A DNA stretch of 64,000 nucleotides, taken from Photobacterium lutimaris. Lineage in GTDB: Bacteria > Pseudomonadota > Gammaproteobacteria > Enterobacterales > Vibrionaceae. Each line of letters begins with the position of its first letter. The first letter of the stretch is position 1. Position numbers and translations under genes: made by a program. The stretch lies in the NCBI RefSeq assembly GCF_003025555.1, contig NZ_PYMH01000006.1:62001-126000 (forward strand), read 5' to 3'. A model generated the notes under the pieces. It was not told where the DNA came from. It did not search any database and saw only the letters and a program-made list of their open reading frames with translations. Below are positions 34,188-43,018 of this stretch, piece by piece.

Positions 34188-36910
34188 CATATTGGCTTGA
34201 TCTGTATTTCTTCAAGCATCAATGTCAGCTCCGGTAAGCAACTCCCGCATCCTGTCCCCGCCTGGGTCGCATCGCTGATCTCTTTTACCGAGCAGCAAGA
34301 CTTTGCTCGAATCGCTTGTTCTATAGTTTTGACGCCTACTTGCTTGCACGCGCAAACCAGCCGGCCGTTTTGATGCCCCGGTGGTGCTTTGCCGGTAAAC
34401 AGGGCTTGCACGAGCGGGTCTGATAACGGCCTGCCAATCAAGGTATACAAGTAATCATAATCGCTAGGGTGTAAGTCATCGCTAACGATGAAGGCGCTGT
34501 GGAGCTGGTTGCCTTGAAATTGGGCATAACGGCTTTCATTGTTCACTTCAATGCTAATAAGCTGCTGATCTTTAACCTGAGCGTAGCGCTGAACATGAGT
34601 CATCTGCGCCGCTAGCCAGGTATGTAATTGCTCAGGTTGCTGTTGGGATGTCACCCGAATAAGGTGACCGTTATGGGTGCGCTGGCTCGTCCAATGTTGC
34701 TGGGGGCTCATGCTGGTTGCAATGTGCTTGTCCTGAGTGATCAGCAGCGCTTCACTCTGGTAGGGCGATGGCTCAATCCTCACCGGTGTTGCCTTGAACT
34801 CCGGTTGCCCTGAGAGAGGGTCTCGCTGATCGGCGATAAGCGTATTCACTTTGCCCATGCTGGTGGTGCAATTGTTCCAATGAAACGGGGCAAAGACGTG
34901 ACCGGATTGGCACTCCTTGCTGATCCGTGCCCGCAACAAGATTTCACCCTTGCGGCTGATGACGTTAACCAAGGCGTTAGGCTTTATTGAAAACCGTTCG
35001 GCATCCTGCGGCGACAGGGCGAGGAAAGGCTCGCTGATATGTTCGCTGAGGCGGGGGGATAACCCGCTTCGGGTCATGGTATGCCAGTGATCCCGTATCC
35101 GGCCGCTATTCAACAGTAAAGGGTATTGGCGGGAGGTGGTTGCTGCGATCGGCCGGTGGTCGGTGGCGATAAACTGCGCTTTACCCGATGGTGTGGCAAA
35201 TTCGCCATTACCAAATAGCCGTACCGTCGGTTGGTTGTAGGTTGTGACCGGCCATTGTTGCGGCGGCATTTGATGGTATTGCTTTGCCGTCAAGCCGGTA
35301 AGCCCTGACAGGTTCAGCGGTCTGGACAGTGCACAGACACCGTGCCTGTTCATACCGGCCGTTGCCTCCTTTTGGCCCAGCGTTGTCATCTGGGCATATT
35401 CGCGGAATATGTCGGCTTCATTGTGGTAGTCGAAGGCATCGCCAAAGCCCATTTTCTTGGCCACTTCACAGATGATCCACCAGTCGGGTTTGGCCTCGCC
35501 GGGTGACGGCAATAAGCGTCGCTGGCGGGAGATCCGCCGCTCCGAGTTGGTGACGGTGCCTGACTTTTCACTCCAGCCTTGGGCGGGGAGTGCCACATTC
35601 GCATGGCGCAGTGTATCGGTATCGGCCATGCAATCGGACACCACCACATAAGGGCAATTTGCCAAGATGGTGCTGATACGCTTGCTTTCTGGCAAGCTGA
35701 CGGCGGGGTTGGTTGCCATTATCCAGATGGCTTTGATTTGCCCGCTCTCGATGGCGTTGAACATATCAATAGCCTTGAGGCCCGGTGCCGACGCGAGGTT
35801 ATCTGTTTGCCAAAATGCACTGATCTGTTGAGTATGCTCCGGGTTGCCAAAATCCATATGGGCAGCCAGCATGTTGGCCAGTCCGCCCACCTCGCGTCCC
35901 CCCATCGCATTGGGTTGGCCGGTTACGGAGAAGGGCGTGCTGCCCGGTTTACCCACTCGGCCGGTAGCCAGATGGCAGTTGAGAATACTGTTGACCTTAT
36001 TGGTACCTGATGTGGATTGGTTGACGCCTTGCGAGTAAACCGTAACGGTTTTCTTGCTGGCGGCAAAAAGTTGGTAGAAAGTAAGGATCTGCGCTTTATC
36101 GAGCCCTGTCACAGCCTGTACTGATTCGATATCGCCAAACCGGAACGCTGTCGCCAATGCCAGATCCAGACCTTCGGTCGCCGCTTCTATGTACTCAAAA
36201 TCCAATGAGTTATTTTCACTGAGGAAAGCCAGCAAGCCGTTGAACAGGGCAATATCGCTACCCGGTAAGAGGGGAAGGTGCATGTCGGCAATATCGCAGG
36301 TCGGTGTCTTGCGCGGATCGATCACGATGATTTTGCAGTGTCGTTTGGCTTTAGCCTCACGCAGACGCTGGAAGAGAACGGGATGGCACCAAGCCAGGTT
36401 CGAGCCCGTCAGTATGATTAAATCTGCCATTTCGAGATCTTCATAGCAGCCCGGGACAATGTCGGCCCCAAACGCCCGTTTATGTCCAGCGACACTGGAT
36501 GACATACAAAGGCGAGAGTTGGTATCGATATTGGCGCTACCAACAAACCCCTTCATCAGTTTATTGGCGACATAGTAATCCTCCGTCAGTAATTGCCCCG
36601 AGACGTAGAAGGCCACTGCCTCCTTGCCATGCCGTTCAATAACACGGTTAAACTGTCCTGCGACATCAGCCAGTGCTTCTTCCCATGAGACATCTTGCTG
36701 GTTAATTTGCGGCTTTAGCAGCCTTCCTTCTATCCCTACGGTTTCACCTAAGGCCAACCCCTTCGAGCATAGCTTGCCTAAATTGGCGGGGTGCTGACTA
36801 TCGCCGCGAACTTCCAATTTGCCATGACTGTTTGTTCTGGCTTCAATGCCACAGCCTACTCCGCAGTAGGCACAGGTCGATTTAATCCAGGTATTTTCTT
36901 TTGGGCTCAC
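34187..36910 (-). CDS. nasA: Assimilatory nitrate reductase catalytic subunit NasA
   Basis: A 907-residue cytoplasmic molybdenum enzyme that reduces nitrate to nitrite. The N-terminal 4Fe-4S site is CAYCGVGCGI with LCSKGLALG; the molybdopterin-guanine-dinucleotide domains run to about residue 690 (VNQSTSGTNKVNSILNCHLATGRVGKPG, LLNSGRIRDHWHTMTRSG). A C-terminal BFD-like 2Fe-2S domain (VCACKQVGVKTIEQAI, GTGCGSCLPEL) is the electron entry seen in Klebsiella-type NasA. The start is GTG with AAGGAG 8 bases upstream. It is divergent from cobA-nirBD and has its own sigma-54-type promoter. No NasB-type flavoprotein gene is adjacent; NirB or another reductase may donate electrons. Confidence 0.95.
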   Translation of the reverse strand: MSPKENTWIKSTCAYCGVGCGIEARTNSHGKLEVRGDSQHPANLGKLCSKGLALGETVGIEGRLLKPQINQQDVSWEEALADVAGQFNRVIERHGKEAVAFYVSGQLLTEDYYVANKLMKGFVGSANIDTNSRLCMSSSVAGHKRAFGADIVPGCYEDLEMADLIILTGSNLAWCHPVLFQRLREAKAKRHCKIIVIDPRKTPTCDIADMHLPLLPGSDIALFNGLLAFLSENNSLDFEYIEAATEGLDLALATAFRFGDIESVQAVTGLDKAQILTFYQLFAASKKTVTVYSQGVNQSTSGTNKVNSILNCHLATGRVGKPGSTPFSVTGQPNAMGGREVGGLANMLAAHMDFGNPEHTQQISAFWQTDNLASAPGLKAIDMFNAIESGQIKAIWIMATNPAVSLPESKRISTILANCPYVVVSDCMADTDTLRHANVALPAQGWSEKSGTVTNSERRISRQRRLLPSPGEAKPDWWIICEVAKKMGFGDAFDYHNEADIFREYAQMTTLGQKEATAGMNRHGVCALSRPLNLSGLTGLTAKQYHQMPPQQWPVTTYNQPTVRLFGNGEFATPSGKAQFIATDHRPIAATTSRQYPLLLNSGRIRDHWHTMTRSGLSPRLSEHISEPFLALSPQDAERFSIKPNALVNVISRKGEILLRARISKECQSGHVFAPFHWNNCTTSMGKVNTLIADQRDPLSGQPEFKATPVRIEPSPYQSEALLITQDKHIATSMSPQQHWTSQRTHNGHLIRVTSQQQPEQLHTWLAAQMTHVQRYAQVKDQQLISIEVNNESRYAQFQGNQLHSAFIVSDDLHPSDYDYLYTLIGRPLSDPLVQALFTGKAPPGHQNGRLVCACKQVGVKTIEQAIRAKSCCSVKEISDATQAGTGCGSCLPELTLMLEEIQIKPI

Positions 36911-36957
36911 CTGTTGGTCTCCTTGGCTTTGACATTCAGTGTATCGAGCAAGAGTTG

Positions 36958-36973
36958 AGCAATAACCAGGCCA
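36958..36973 (-). promoter_or_regulatory. Sigma-54 promoter of nasA
   Basis: Minus-strand TGGCCTGGTTATTGCT has the GG-N10-GC core and TTGCT of RpoN promoters. The predicted start of transcription, near 36947, leaves a leader of about 37 bases before the GTG. Confidence 0.65.
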
Positions 36974-37097
36974 GCTTTCTGGATACTGGTATTGGCTCTA
37001 TTTCTGGTGGATATAATGGCTTTGTGGCGTATTTTTAGTTCAATAGTCTGTTGATACCTCCAAAGTGGTATACCGACTTGTATAAAGTACTTTCTGA

Positions 37098-37146
37098 GTG
37101 GCTGTTTTGGTGCAAAAAAGGGCTTTCGTTGCACGGGGACTGGGCA
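37098..37146. promoter_or_regulatory. Paired NtrC-like sites between nasA and cobA
   Basis: TGGTGCA (37108-37114) is a perfect right half-site and TGCAC (37130-37134) with GGGCA (37142-37146) makes a second site. Relative to TGCACTAAAATGGTGCA the two 17-bp windows are centred 32 bp apart, three helical turns. They lie about 170 bp from each predicted transcription start. Confidence 0.5.
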
Positions 37147-37267
37147 GTGATTGGAGGAAAAAGGCGGCTATTGTCATCGCGGTATGTTTGAAGAAACTGG
37201 ATTAAAGGTATTAATAACAATGATTTGAAATCTTTTTTTGGACCTGGTCGGTTATTTTTTTTTGAGC

Positions 37268-37283
37268 TGGCATCGTCTTTGCT
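37268..37283 (+). promoter_or_regulatory. Sigma-54 promoter of cobA-nirBD
   Basis: TGGCATCGTCTTTGCT matches the RpoN consensus TGGCAYR-N4-TTGCW almost fully, with GG and GC exactly 10 bases apart. Transcription would begin near 37294, about 37 bases before the cobA ATG. Confidence 0.8.
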
Positions 37284-37330
37284 CACTACCTTGGTAACAG
37301 TTTCAACGGATATGAACGGGTAGGAGATGT

Positions 37331-38176
37331 ATGCCAACGATCAGAGAACGTGCTGGGATCTACCCAGCAGAGAGTGTCCAAATAGGAGCATCGCCTTTAA
37401 CCGGGCGTAGGGTCGGGAAAGTGGACTTGGTCGGGGCCGGGCCGGGCGATCCTATGTTGCTGACGCTGAAGGCGATAGAAAGTATTGAGCTGGCGGATGT
37501 CATTGTCTATGACCGCCTCGTGAGCCAAGAGATACGGGCACGTTTTCCTGCGGGCACCCAAGCTTTGTATGTCGGCAAGGCGAAGGGGGAGCACTGCGCC
37601 AGTCAGGAGTCGATAAATGGGCTGTTGGTCAAATTGGCATGGCAGGGCAAGACGGTTTGCCGGCTCAAAGGAGGGGATGCCTTTGTCTTTGGCCGTGGTA
37701 GTGAGGAGATGCTCGCATTGAAAGCCGCAGATGTGCCTGTCGAGGTAGTCCCGGGGATCACGGCGGCCGCCGGATGCACCAGCTATGCCGGTATCCCGCT
37801 GACGCACAGGGGCTATGCACAAGGTTGTACCTTTGTCACTGGGCATGCCGAGCAGTCATTGGATCTTAATTGGCATGCGCTGGCGCAGCTTGATCATACC
37901 TTGGTGTTTTATATGGGGGTCAGTAAGTCAGCCATGATCCGGGACAAGCTACTTGCCGGTGGCGCAGAGCCAAGCACCCCCGTGGCCTTGATCGAGAAAG
38001 GGTGTTGCCCCGAGCAACGGACAGTGACCGGATTATTGCAGCATTTACCAGAACTGGTGCAGCGTCATCAGGTGGTTTCACCGGCTTTGATTGTTGTCGG
38101 TAAGGTGGTAGCCCTATCAGAACAACTGCAGTGGGTTAGCCAGGCTGCCGAACAACAGCTCCAGCTGTCGGCGTAA
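37331..38176 (+). CDS. cobA: Uroporphyrinogen-III C-methyltransferase
   Basis: A 281-residue SAM-dependent methyltransferase making precorrin-2, the siroheme precursor. Family blocks are KVDLVGAGPGDPMLLTLKAIE, DVIVYDRLVS, CRLKGGDAFVFGRGSEE, VPGITAAAGCTSYAGIPLTHRG and VFYMGVSK. It lacks the CysG dehydrogenase/chelatase half, so siroheme completion relies on another gene. The ATG follows AGGAG by 4 bases. Placement just ahead of nirB fits, since NirB needs siroheme. Confidence 0.93.
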   Translation: MPTIRERAGIYPAESVQIGASPLTGRRVGKVDLVGAGPGDPMLLTLKAIESIELADVIVYDRLVSQEIRARFPAGTQALYVGKAKGEHCASQESINGLLVKLAWQGKTVCRLKGGDAFVFGRGSEEMLALKAADVPVEVVPGITAAAGCTSYAGIPLTHRGYAQGCTFVTGHAEQSLDLNWHALAQLDHTLVFYMGVSKSAMIRDKLLAGGAEPSTPVALIEKGCCPEQRTVTGLLQHLPELVQRHQVVSPALIVVGKVVALSEQLQWVSQAAEQQLQLSA

Positions 38177-38225
38177 GAGCGAAAGAGAGTAAGTAATGAA
38201 GTCAGTCGCTCAGGGGAGAGCAAAA

Positions 38226-40835
38226 ATGGATAAGACAAAAATCATTGTGGTCGGCAACGGTATGGTCGGGCACAAGTTCATTGAAGATATGTTGGCTCAG
38301 GACAAGCAACAGCAGTTCAGCATCCTGACCTTTTCCGAAGAGCCAAGGTTGGCCTATGACCGAGTGCAGTTAAGTCGTTATTTTAGCGGGAACAGCGCGC
38401 AAGATTTGGCGTTAGCCAATGAAGTGGATTATCAAAATAATGGGGTCGAGTACCTGCTTAATGAGCAAGTTAGCGAGATAGATACCGTCGCAAAGATCAT
38501 TGTTACCCAAAGTGGGCAGCGTGAACATTATGACAAATTGGTGCTGGCGACAGGATCTTACCCTTTTGTCCCGCCAATTCCCGGTAACGACCAACCGCAT
38601 TGCCATGTTTACCGCACCATAGAAGACTTGGATGCCATTGCCGAGTCGGGGGCCCAGAGCCAAGTGGGTGTTGTTGTCGGGGGCGGTTTGCTGGGACTCG
38701 AGGCTGCCAATGCCCTCAAACAGTTGGGAGTCGAGACCCATGTGGTGGAGTTTGCGCCACGCCTGATGGCGGTCCAGCTGGATCAGGGCGGGGGAGACTT
38801 ACTCGCGCGCCAAATAGCATCATTGGGTGTATCGGTACATACCGAAAAGGCCACCACCGAGATTGTCGCTGGCGAAGTCTGTCGTTATCGGATGAACTTT
38901 GCTGATGGCTCCTATCTGGAAACCGATATGATTGTGTTCTCGGCAGGGATCCGGCCGCAAGATACGCTGGCCCGTCAGTGTGGCCTGGAAGTCGGAGAGC
39001 GGGGCGGTATTGTGATTGATGACTATTGCCAGACCAGTGCCGACGATGTCTATGCCATTGGTGAATGTGCCCTGTGGCAACAGCGGATTTTTGGTCTGGT
39101 GGCTCCGGGCTACCAAATGGCAAAGGTACTGGCCGGCCATCTTTGTCAGTCTAACACCGGCTTGTCTTTTGTCGGTGCAGATATGAGCACCAAGCTTAAA
39201 TTACTGGGGGTTGATGTTGCCAGCATTGGTGATGTCAGTGGTGCAACCCCCGGCGCGCTGTCCTACACCTACAGCGATGATTTGGAACAAGTCTATAAGC
39301 GCTTAATTCTATCTTCCGATGGTGACAAGGTACTGGGGGCCGTGCTGGTGGGGGATGTCAGCAACTACCAGTCATTGCTCCAGATCAAGCTCAATGATAT
39401 GCCGCTGCCAGAAAATCCAGCAGTATTAATTCTGCCCCAGCTCGAAGGGGAAGGCGCAGGGTTGGGTGTAGAAGCTCTACCCGATAGCGCCTCGATATGC
39501 TCATGTTATGACGTGACCAAAGGGCAAATCAGACAGGCTGTGGCGGACGGTTGTTCATCGATGGCTGATCTGAAAACGGCGACCAAAGCCTCAACCGGGT
39601 GTGGCGGTTGCTCGGCATTGGCAAAACAAGTGATGGATGTCGAGCTGGCTGCAATGGGCGTCGAGGTAAGCAATCATATTTGTGAGCACTTTGCCTATTC
39701 CCGTCAGGAGCTGGCAGATCTGGTCAGAGTAAAAAAGATCACCACGTTTGGTACTTTGCTCGAAGAATACGGCAGCGGGTTGGGCTGTGATATCTGCAAA
39801 CCGGCGGTGGGTTCGATGCTGGCGTCGTACTGGAACGACTATGTGTTGGCCGACGCACATCTGGAGCTTCAAGATACCAATGATATCTTCCTTGGCAACA
39901 TGCAAAAAGACGGCACTTATTCGGTGGTGCCAAGGATCGCGGGCGGGGAGATCACACCGGATAAGTTGATTGTGCTGGGGCAGGTGGCGAAACAGTTCGA
40001 CCTCTATACCAAGATCACCGGTGGCCAACGGGTGGATTTGTTTGGTGCCCAGTTGCATGAATTGCCCGAAATCTGGCGTTTGTTGATCGATGCCGGCTTT
40101 GAGACCGGTCATGCTTATGGCAAGTCGGTGCGCACCGTCAAATCTTGTGTCGGCAGTACCTGGTGCCGATACGGTGTGGCAGACAGTGTCGGCTTTGCCA
40201 TTGAGCTCGAGCATCGCTACAAAGGGCTGCGCGCGCCTCACAAGCTCAAGTTTGCCGTATCAGGCTGTACCCGTGAATGCGCCGAAGCCCAGTCTAAGGA
40301 TATCGGCGTGATTGCGACGGAGAATGGTTGGAACCTGTATGTCTGCGGTAATGGGGGAATGCGCCCTCGCCATGCCGATTTGCTCGCGACGGATTTGGAT
40401 GCCGATACCTTGGTGAGCTATGTCGACCGGTTGCTGATGTTCTATATCCGCACTGCTGATCGCCTGCAGCGAACATCGGTATGGTTGGAAAACTTAGAAG
40501 GTGGGCTGGATTATCTCAAAAAGGTGGTGGTTGATGATCATCTTGGTCTGGCTGAAGAGCTTGAGCAGGAGATGGCCCGTACGCTCGGTCAATATCAGTG
40601 TGAATGGAAAACGACCTTGGCCTCGCCAGAGAAGCTGCTGCGCTTTAAACACTTTATCAATAGCGAGCTGCAAGATAGCCAACTGGCCTATGTGTCAGAG
40701 CGGGGACAGCGTAGGCCGCTTACGAGCAAGGAAAGGGCAGAGAATAAAAAGGGGCAGCAGGGCAATTTACCGCAAGGGATTTTGTCCCAACGCATCGTCG
40801 GCGAACAAATCAATGTCATTGATATTACTAAGTAG
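38226..40835 (+). CDS. nirB: NADH-dependent nitrite reductase large subunit NirB
   Basis: An 869-residue cytoplasmic enzyme reducing nitrite to ammonium. In order: FAD/NAD domain (KIIVVGNGMVGHKFIEDM, VVVGGGLLGLEAAN), two BFD-like iron-sulfur modules (ICSCYDVTKGQIRQAV and STGCGGC; GLGCDICKPAVG), then the siroheme and 4Fe-4S reductase domains with CVGSTWCRYG and SGCTRECAEAQ. I use ATG 38226, with GGAG 7 bases upstream and the usual N-terminus; an in-frame ATG at 38196 would add ten residues. It is cotranscribed with cobA and nirD. Confidence 0.95.
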   Translation: MDKTKIIVVGNGMVGHKFIEDMLAQDKQQQFSILTFSEEPRLAYDRVQLSRYFSGNSAQDLALANEVDYQNNGVEYLLNEQVSEIDTVAKIIVTQSGQREHYDKLVLATGSYPFVPPIPGNDQPHCHVYRTIEDLDAIAESGAQSQVGVVVGGGLLGLEAANALKQLGVETHVVEFAPRLMAVQLDQGGGDLLARQIASLGVSVHTEKATTEIVAGEVCRYRMNFADGSYLETDMIVFSAGIRPQDTLARQCGLEVGERGGIVIDDYCQTSADDVYAIGECALWQQRIFGLVAPGYQMAKVLAGHLCQSNTGLSFVGADMSTKLKLLGVDVASIGDVSGATPGALSYTYSDDLEQVYKRLILSSDGDKVLGAVLVGDVSNYQSLLQIKLNDMPLPENPAVLILPQLEGEGAGLGVEALPDSASICSCYDVTKGQIRQAVADGCSSMADLKTATKASTGCGGCSALAKQVMDVELAAMGVEVSNHICEHFAYSRQELADLVRVKKITTFGTLLEEYGSGLGCDICKPAVGSMLASYWNDYVLADAHLELQDTNDIFLGNMQKDGTYSVVPRIAGGEITPDKLIVLGQVAKQFDLYTKITGGQRVDLFGAQLHELPEIWRLLIDAGFETGHAYGKSVRTVKSCVGSTWCRYGVADSVGFAIELEHRYKGLRAPHKLKFAVSGCTRECAEAQSKDIGVIATENGWNLYVCGNGGMRPRHADLLATDLDADTLVSYVDRLLMFYIRTADRLQRTSVWLENLEGGLDYLKKVVVDDHLGLAEELEQEMARTLGQYQCEWKTTLASPEKLLRFKHFINSELQDSQLAYVSERGQRRPLTSKERAENKKGQQGNLPQGILSQRIVGEQINVIDITK

Positions 40836-40849
40836 AGGGTGGGGTGAAC

Positions 40850-41188
40850 ATGGAGCAGAAGCAGGTAAAGTGGTACACCGTGTGCCATCGAGATGCATTA
40901 AGTAAAAACGCGGGGATTTGTGTCTTGTGGGGGCATGAACAAGTGGCAATATTTTACTGTCATCGCACGGATTCATTATATGCGGTTGATAATTATGATC
41001 CGGTTGGCGAGGCCAATGTGCTGTCACGGGGGATCTTAGGATCGCAGGGGGATGACATTGTTGTCGCCTCTCCCTTGTATAAGCAGCACTTTAATCTGCA
41101 AACGGGTCAATGTATTGAACTGCCAGAGATGAAGTTGAAAACGTACGCGGTTAGGTGCCAAGGGGATGAAATTCAACTTAATGTGTAG
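40850..41188 (+). CDS. nirD: Nitrite reductase small subunit NirD
   Basis: A 112-residue Rieske-fold subunit of the assimilatory nitrite reductase. The blocks NAGICVLWGHEQVAIFYC, YAVDNYDPVGEANVLSRGIL and VVASPLYKQHFNLQTGQC match NirD. As in other NirD proteins the Rieske cluster ligands are not conserved. It lies 14 bp after nirB. The ATG at 40850 follows GGGTGGGG; an in-frame GTG lies 6 bases earlier. Confidence 0.93.
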   Translation: MEQKQVKWYTVCHRDALSKNAGICVLWGHEQVAIFYCHRTDSLYAVDNYDPVGEANVLSRGILGSQGDDIVVASPLYKQHFNLQTGQCIELPEMKLKTYAVRCQGDEIQLNV

Positions 41189-41316
41189 GAAGTAGAGTTA
41201 ATGGAAAAATCGCAGCGCTTGTTGTGATTTTTTTTACATATTACTCATAACCTTATATTTATAATGGATAATTATAATTGTTTGTTATGCTATAAAGTGT
41301 CTGTTAGATATTGTCA

Positions 41317-41364
41317 TGGTTCATAGTGGTGCTTATTAATAAAGCTTTGTTACATTATGGTGCT
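41317..41364. promoter_or_regulatory. Paired NtrC-like sites upstream of the nitrate transporter
   Basis: Two GGTGCT right halves end at 41333 and 41364. Each 17-bp window shows about 10 matches to TGCACTAAAATGGTGCA. Centres are 31 bp apart and lie about 95 and 127 bp upstream of the predicted start, close to the classic glnA layout. Confidence 0.5.
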
Positions 41365-41425
41365 CTATATCTGGTAATTATTATTATTTGATTTTAAGTT
41401 GCTGATATTTTGTGATTAATAATAT

Positions 41426-41441
41426 TGGTATGAACAATGCA
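41426..41441 (+). promoter_or_regulatory. Sigma-54 promoter of the nitrate transporter gene
   Basis: TGGTATGAACAATGCA keeps GG-N10-GC spacing and most of the RpoN consensus. Transcription near 41452 would leave a 28-base leader with an AGGA ribosome site. Confidence 0.6.
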
Positions 41442-41479
41442 TTGATATTGGTAAGTCAGTATTAAAAGGAAACACCAAG

Positions 41480-42955
41480 ATGTCAGAAACAGGCAAGTTC
41501 AATATCTTTTCGTTTAAAGGGAAAATGAAAATTCTCCACCTTAGCTGGTTTGCGTTTTTCATTACCTTCTTCGTATGGTTCAACTTCGCTCCGCTACTTC
41601 AATCGGTAAAAAGCTCATTAGGATTAACCACGGCAGAAATAAAGACCCTATTGATCCTCAATGTGGCTTTTACCATTCCTGCAAGAGTGGTTATCGGGAT
41701 GCTCACCGATAAATACGGACCACGGTTAGTCTATTCCGCACTGTTAGCTGTTTGCTCTATTCCCTGCTTTGTCTTCGCTCTTGCCGACAGTTTTGTTCAG
41801 GCTGCGATAGCCCGTTTTGCGCTCGGGTTTATTGGTGCTGGGTTTGTTGTCGGGATCCGCTTGGTCTCTGAGTGGTTCCCACATAATGAACTGGGCACGG
41901 CCGAGGGCATTTATGGCGGGTGGGGTAACTTTGGTTCGGCTGCTGCTGCCTTTACCTTACCCACTGTCGCTATTATGTTCGGTGGCGAAGATGGGTGGCG
42001 TTATGCCATGGCTATTACCGGTGTGATGAGCCTGCTTTTCTCCTTTGTGTTTTATGCCAACGTGACGGACACACCAAAAGGGGCGACCTATTTTAAGCCG
42101 AAGCAGTTAGGAGCGATGGAGGTGACGTCCAAAGGTGACTTCTTCCTGTTGCTCTTCATGAAGTTGCCTATGTATGGGGCGTTGGCCTTGTTGGCTTGGA
42201 AACTGTCACCGTCGGGGATCGGAATGCTTGGTGATGATACCGTCATGGGGACCTATGTCGTTTTAGCCTTGATTTACTGCTACGAAGTCTTACAGGTGTG
42301 GCGCGTCAATAAAAACGTGTTTGAAAAACCGGTTCCCGAGGTACATCGCTACAAGTTCAAGCAAGTTGCGGTGTTGAACGTGTTGTACTTTGCGACTTTT
42401 GGCTCTGAGTTGGCTGTCGTTTCAATGCTGCCGCTGTTTTTCTCGGAAACCTTTGAGTTAACCCCTGTGATGGCAGGGATGGTTGCGTCTGCCTATGCCT
42501 TTATGAACCTAATGTCTCGTCCTGGCGGAGGCTGGATCTCTGACAAGTTTGGCCGTAAACCCACCTTGCTTATCTTGACTGCCGGATTGGCTGCCGGTTA
42601 CTTCCTGATGGGGCAGGTCGACAGCAGCTGGCCGGTCTGGCTAGCGGTGGTTGCCGCGATGGCATGCTCTTTCTTCGTCCAGTCGGGTGAAGGGGCTGTT
42701 TTTGCCACCGTACCACTGATCAAGCGCCGGATGACCGGACAGATCGCCGGGATGACCGGTGCTTACGGTAATGTCGGGGCCGTGTGTTATCTCACTATTT
42801 TATCAGTGGTTGATTACAGCACCTTCTTCTATGTGATTGCAGCAACGGCGGTAATCGGCTTTATCACCTTGTTGATGATGGAAGAGCCAAAAGGACAGAT
42901 TGCGGAAGTGAATGAAGACGGCAGTATCATGATGATTGATGTCGCTAATCGATAA
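41480..42955 (+). CDS. NarK/NasA-family nitrate transporter (MFS)
   Basis: A 491-residue major-facilitator protein with 12 membrane segments. It shows the nitrate/nitrite porter signatures around GFIGAGFVVGIRLVSEWFP and GWGNFGSAAAAFTLP in the first half and MNLMSRPGGGWISDKFGRKP and GQIAGMTGAYGNVGAV in the second, with the conserved arginines. It most likely imports nitrate for NasA. It follows nirD after a 290-bp gap with its own predicted promoter. Confidence 0.92.
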   Translation: MSETGKFNIFSFKGKMKILHLSWFAFFITFFVWFNFAPLLQSVKSSLGLTTAEIKTLLILNVAFTIPARVVIGMLTDKYGPRLVYSALLAVCSIPCFVFALADSFVQAAIARFALGFIGAGFVVGIRLVSEWFPHNELGTAEGIYGGWGNFGSAAAAFTLPTVAIMFGGEDGWRYAMAITGVMSLLFSFVFYANVTDTPKGATYFKPKQLGAMEVTSKGDFFLLLFMKLPMYGALALLAWKLSPSGIGMLGDDTVMGTYVVLALIYCYEVLQVWRVNKNVFEKPVPEVHRYKFKQVAVLNVLYFATFGSELAVVSMLPLFFSETFELTPVMAGMVASAYAFMNLMSRPGGGWISDKFGRKPTLLILTAGLAAGYFLMGQVDSSWPVWLAVVAAMACSFFVQSGEGAVFATVPLIKRRMTGQIAGMTGAYGNVGAVCYLTILSVVDYSTFFYVIAATAVIGFITLLMMEEPKGQIAEVNEDGSIMMIDVANR

Positions 42956-42961
42956 GCCTTT

Positions 42962-42993
42962 CCGGCTTACTCGGCAACGGTTGAGTAAGCCGG
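42962..42993 (+). other. Strong intra-operon hairpin
   Basis: CCGGCTTACTC (42962-42972) pairs perfectly with GAGTAAGCCGG (42983-42993) around a 10-base loop. No T run follows, so it may reduce readthrough into, or protect the mRNA end before, the kinase/phosphatase gene 25 bp later. Confidence 0.6.
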
Positions 42994-43018
42994 TTAAGTA
43001 GTTTGAAAGGTGATGTGT

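Larger units (their letters stand above)
36911..37330. other. Divergent nitrate-assimilation control region
   Basis: This 420-bp gap contains two sigma-54-type promoters facing outward and a pair of NtrC-like sites near its middle (separate entries). Minus-strand ORFs of 75 and 100 codons cross it, but they overlap the promoters and look accidental. Confidence 0.7.

Noticed and set aside
36907..37337. Minus-strand ORFs of 75 and 100 codons between nasA and cobA
   Set aside because: They overlap the predicted promoters and NtrC-like sites, have poor codon use and resemble nothing known to me.
41203..41216. GG-N10-GC spacing shortly after nirD
   Set aside because: Only the spacing fits a sigma-54 promoter; the conserved TGGCA and TTGC contexts are missing.
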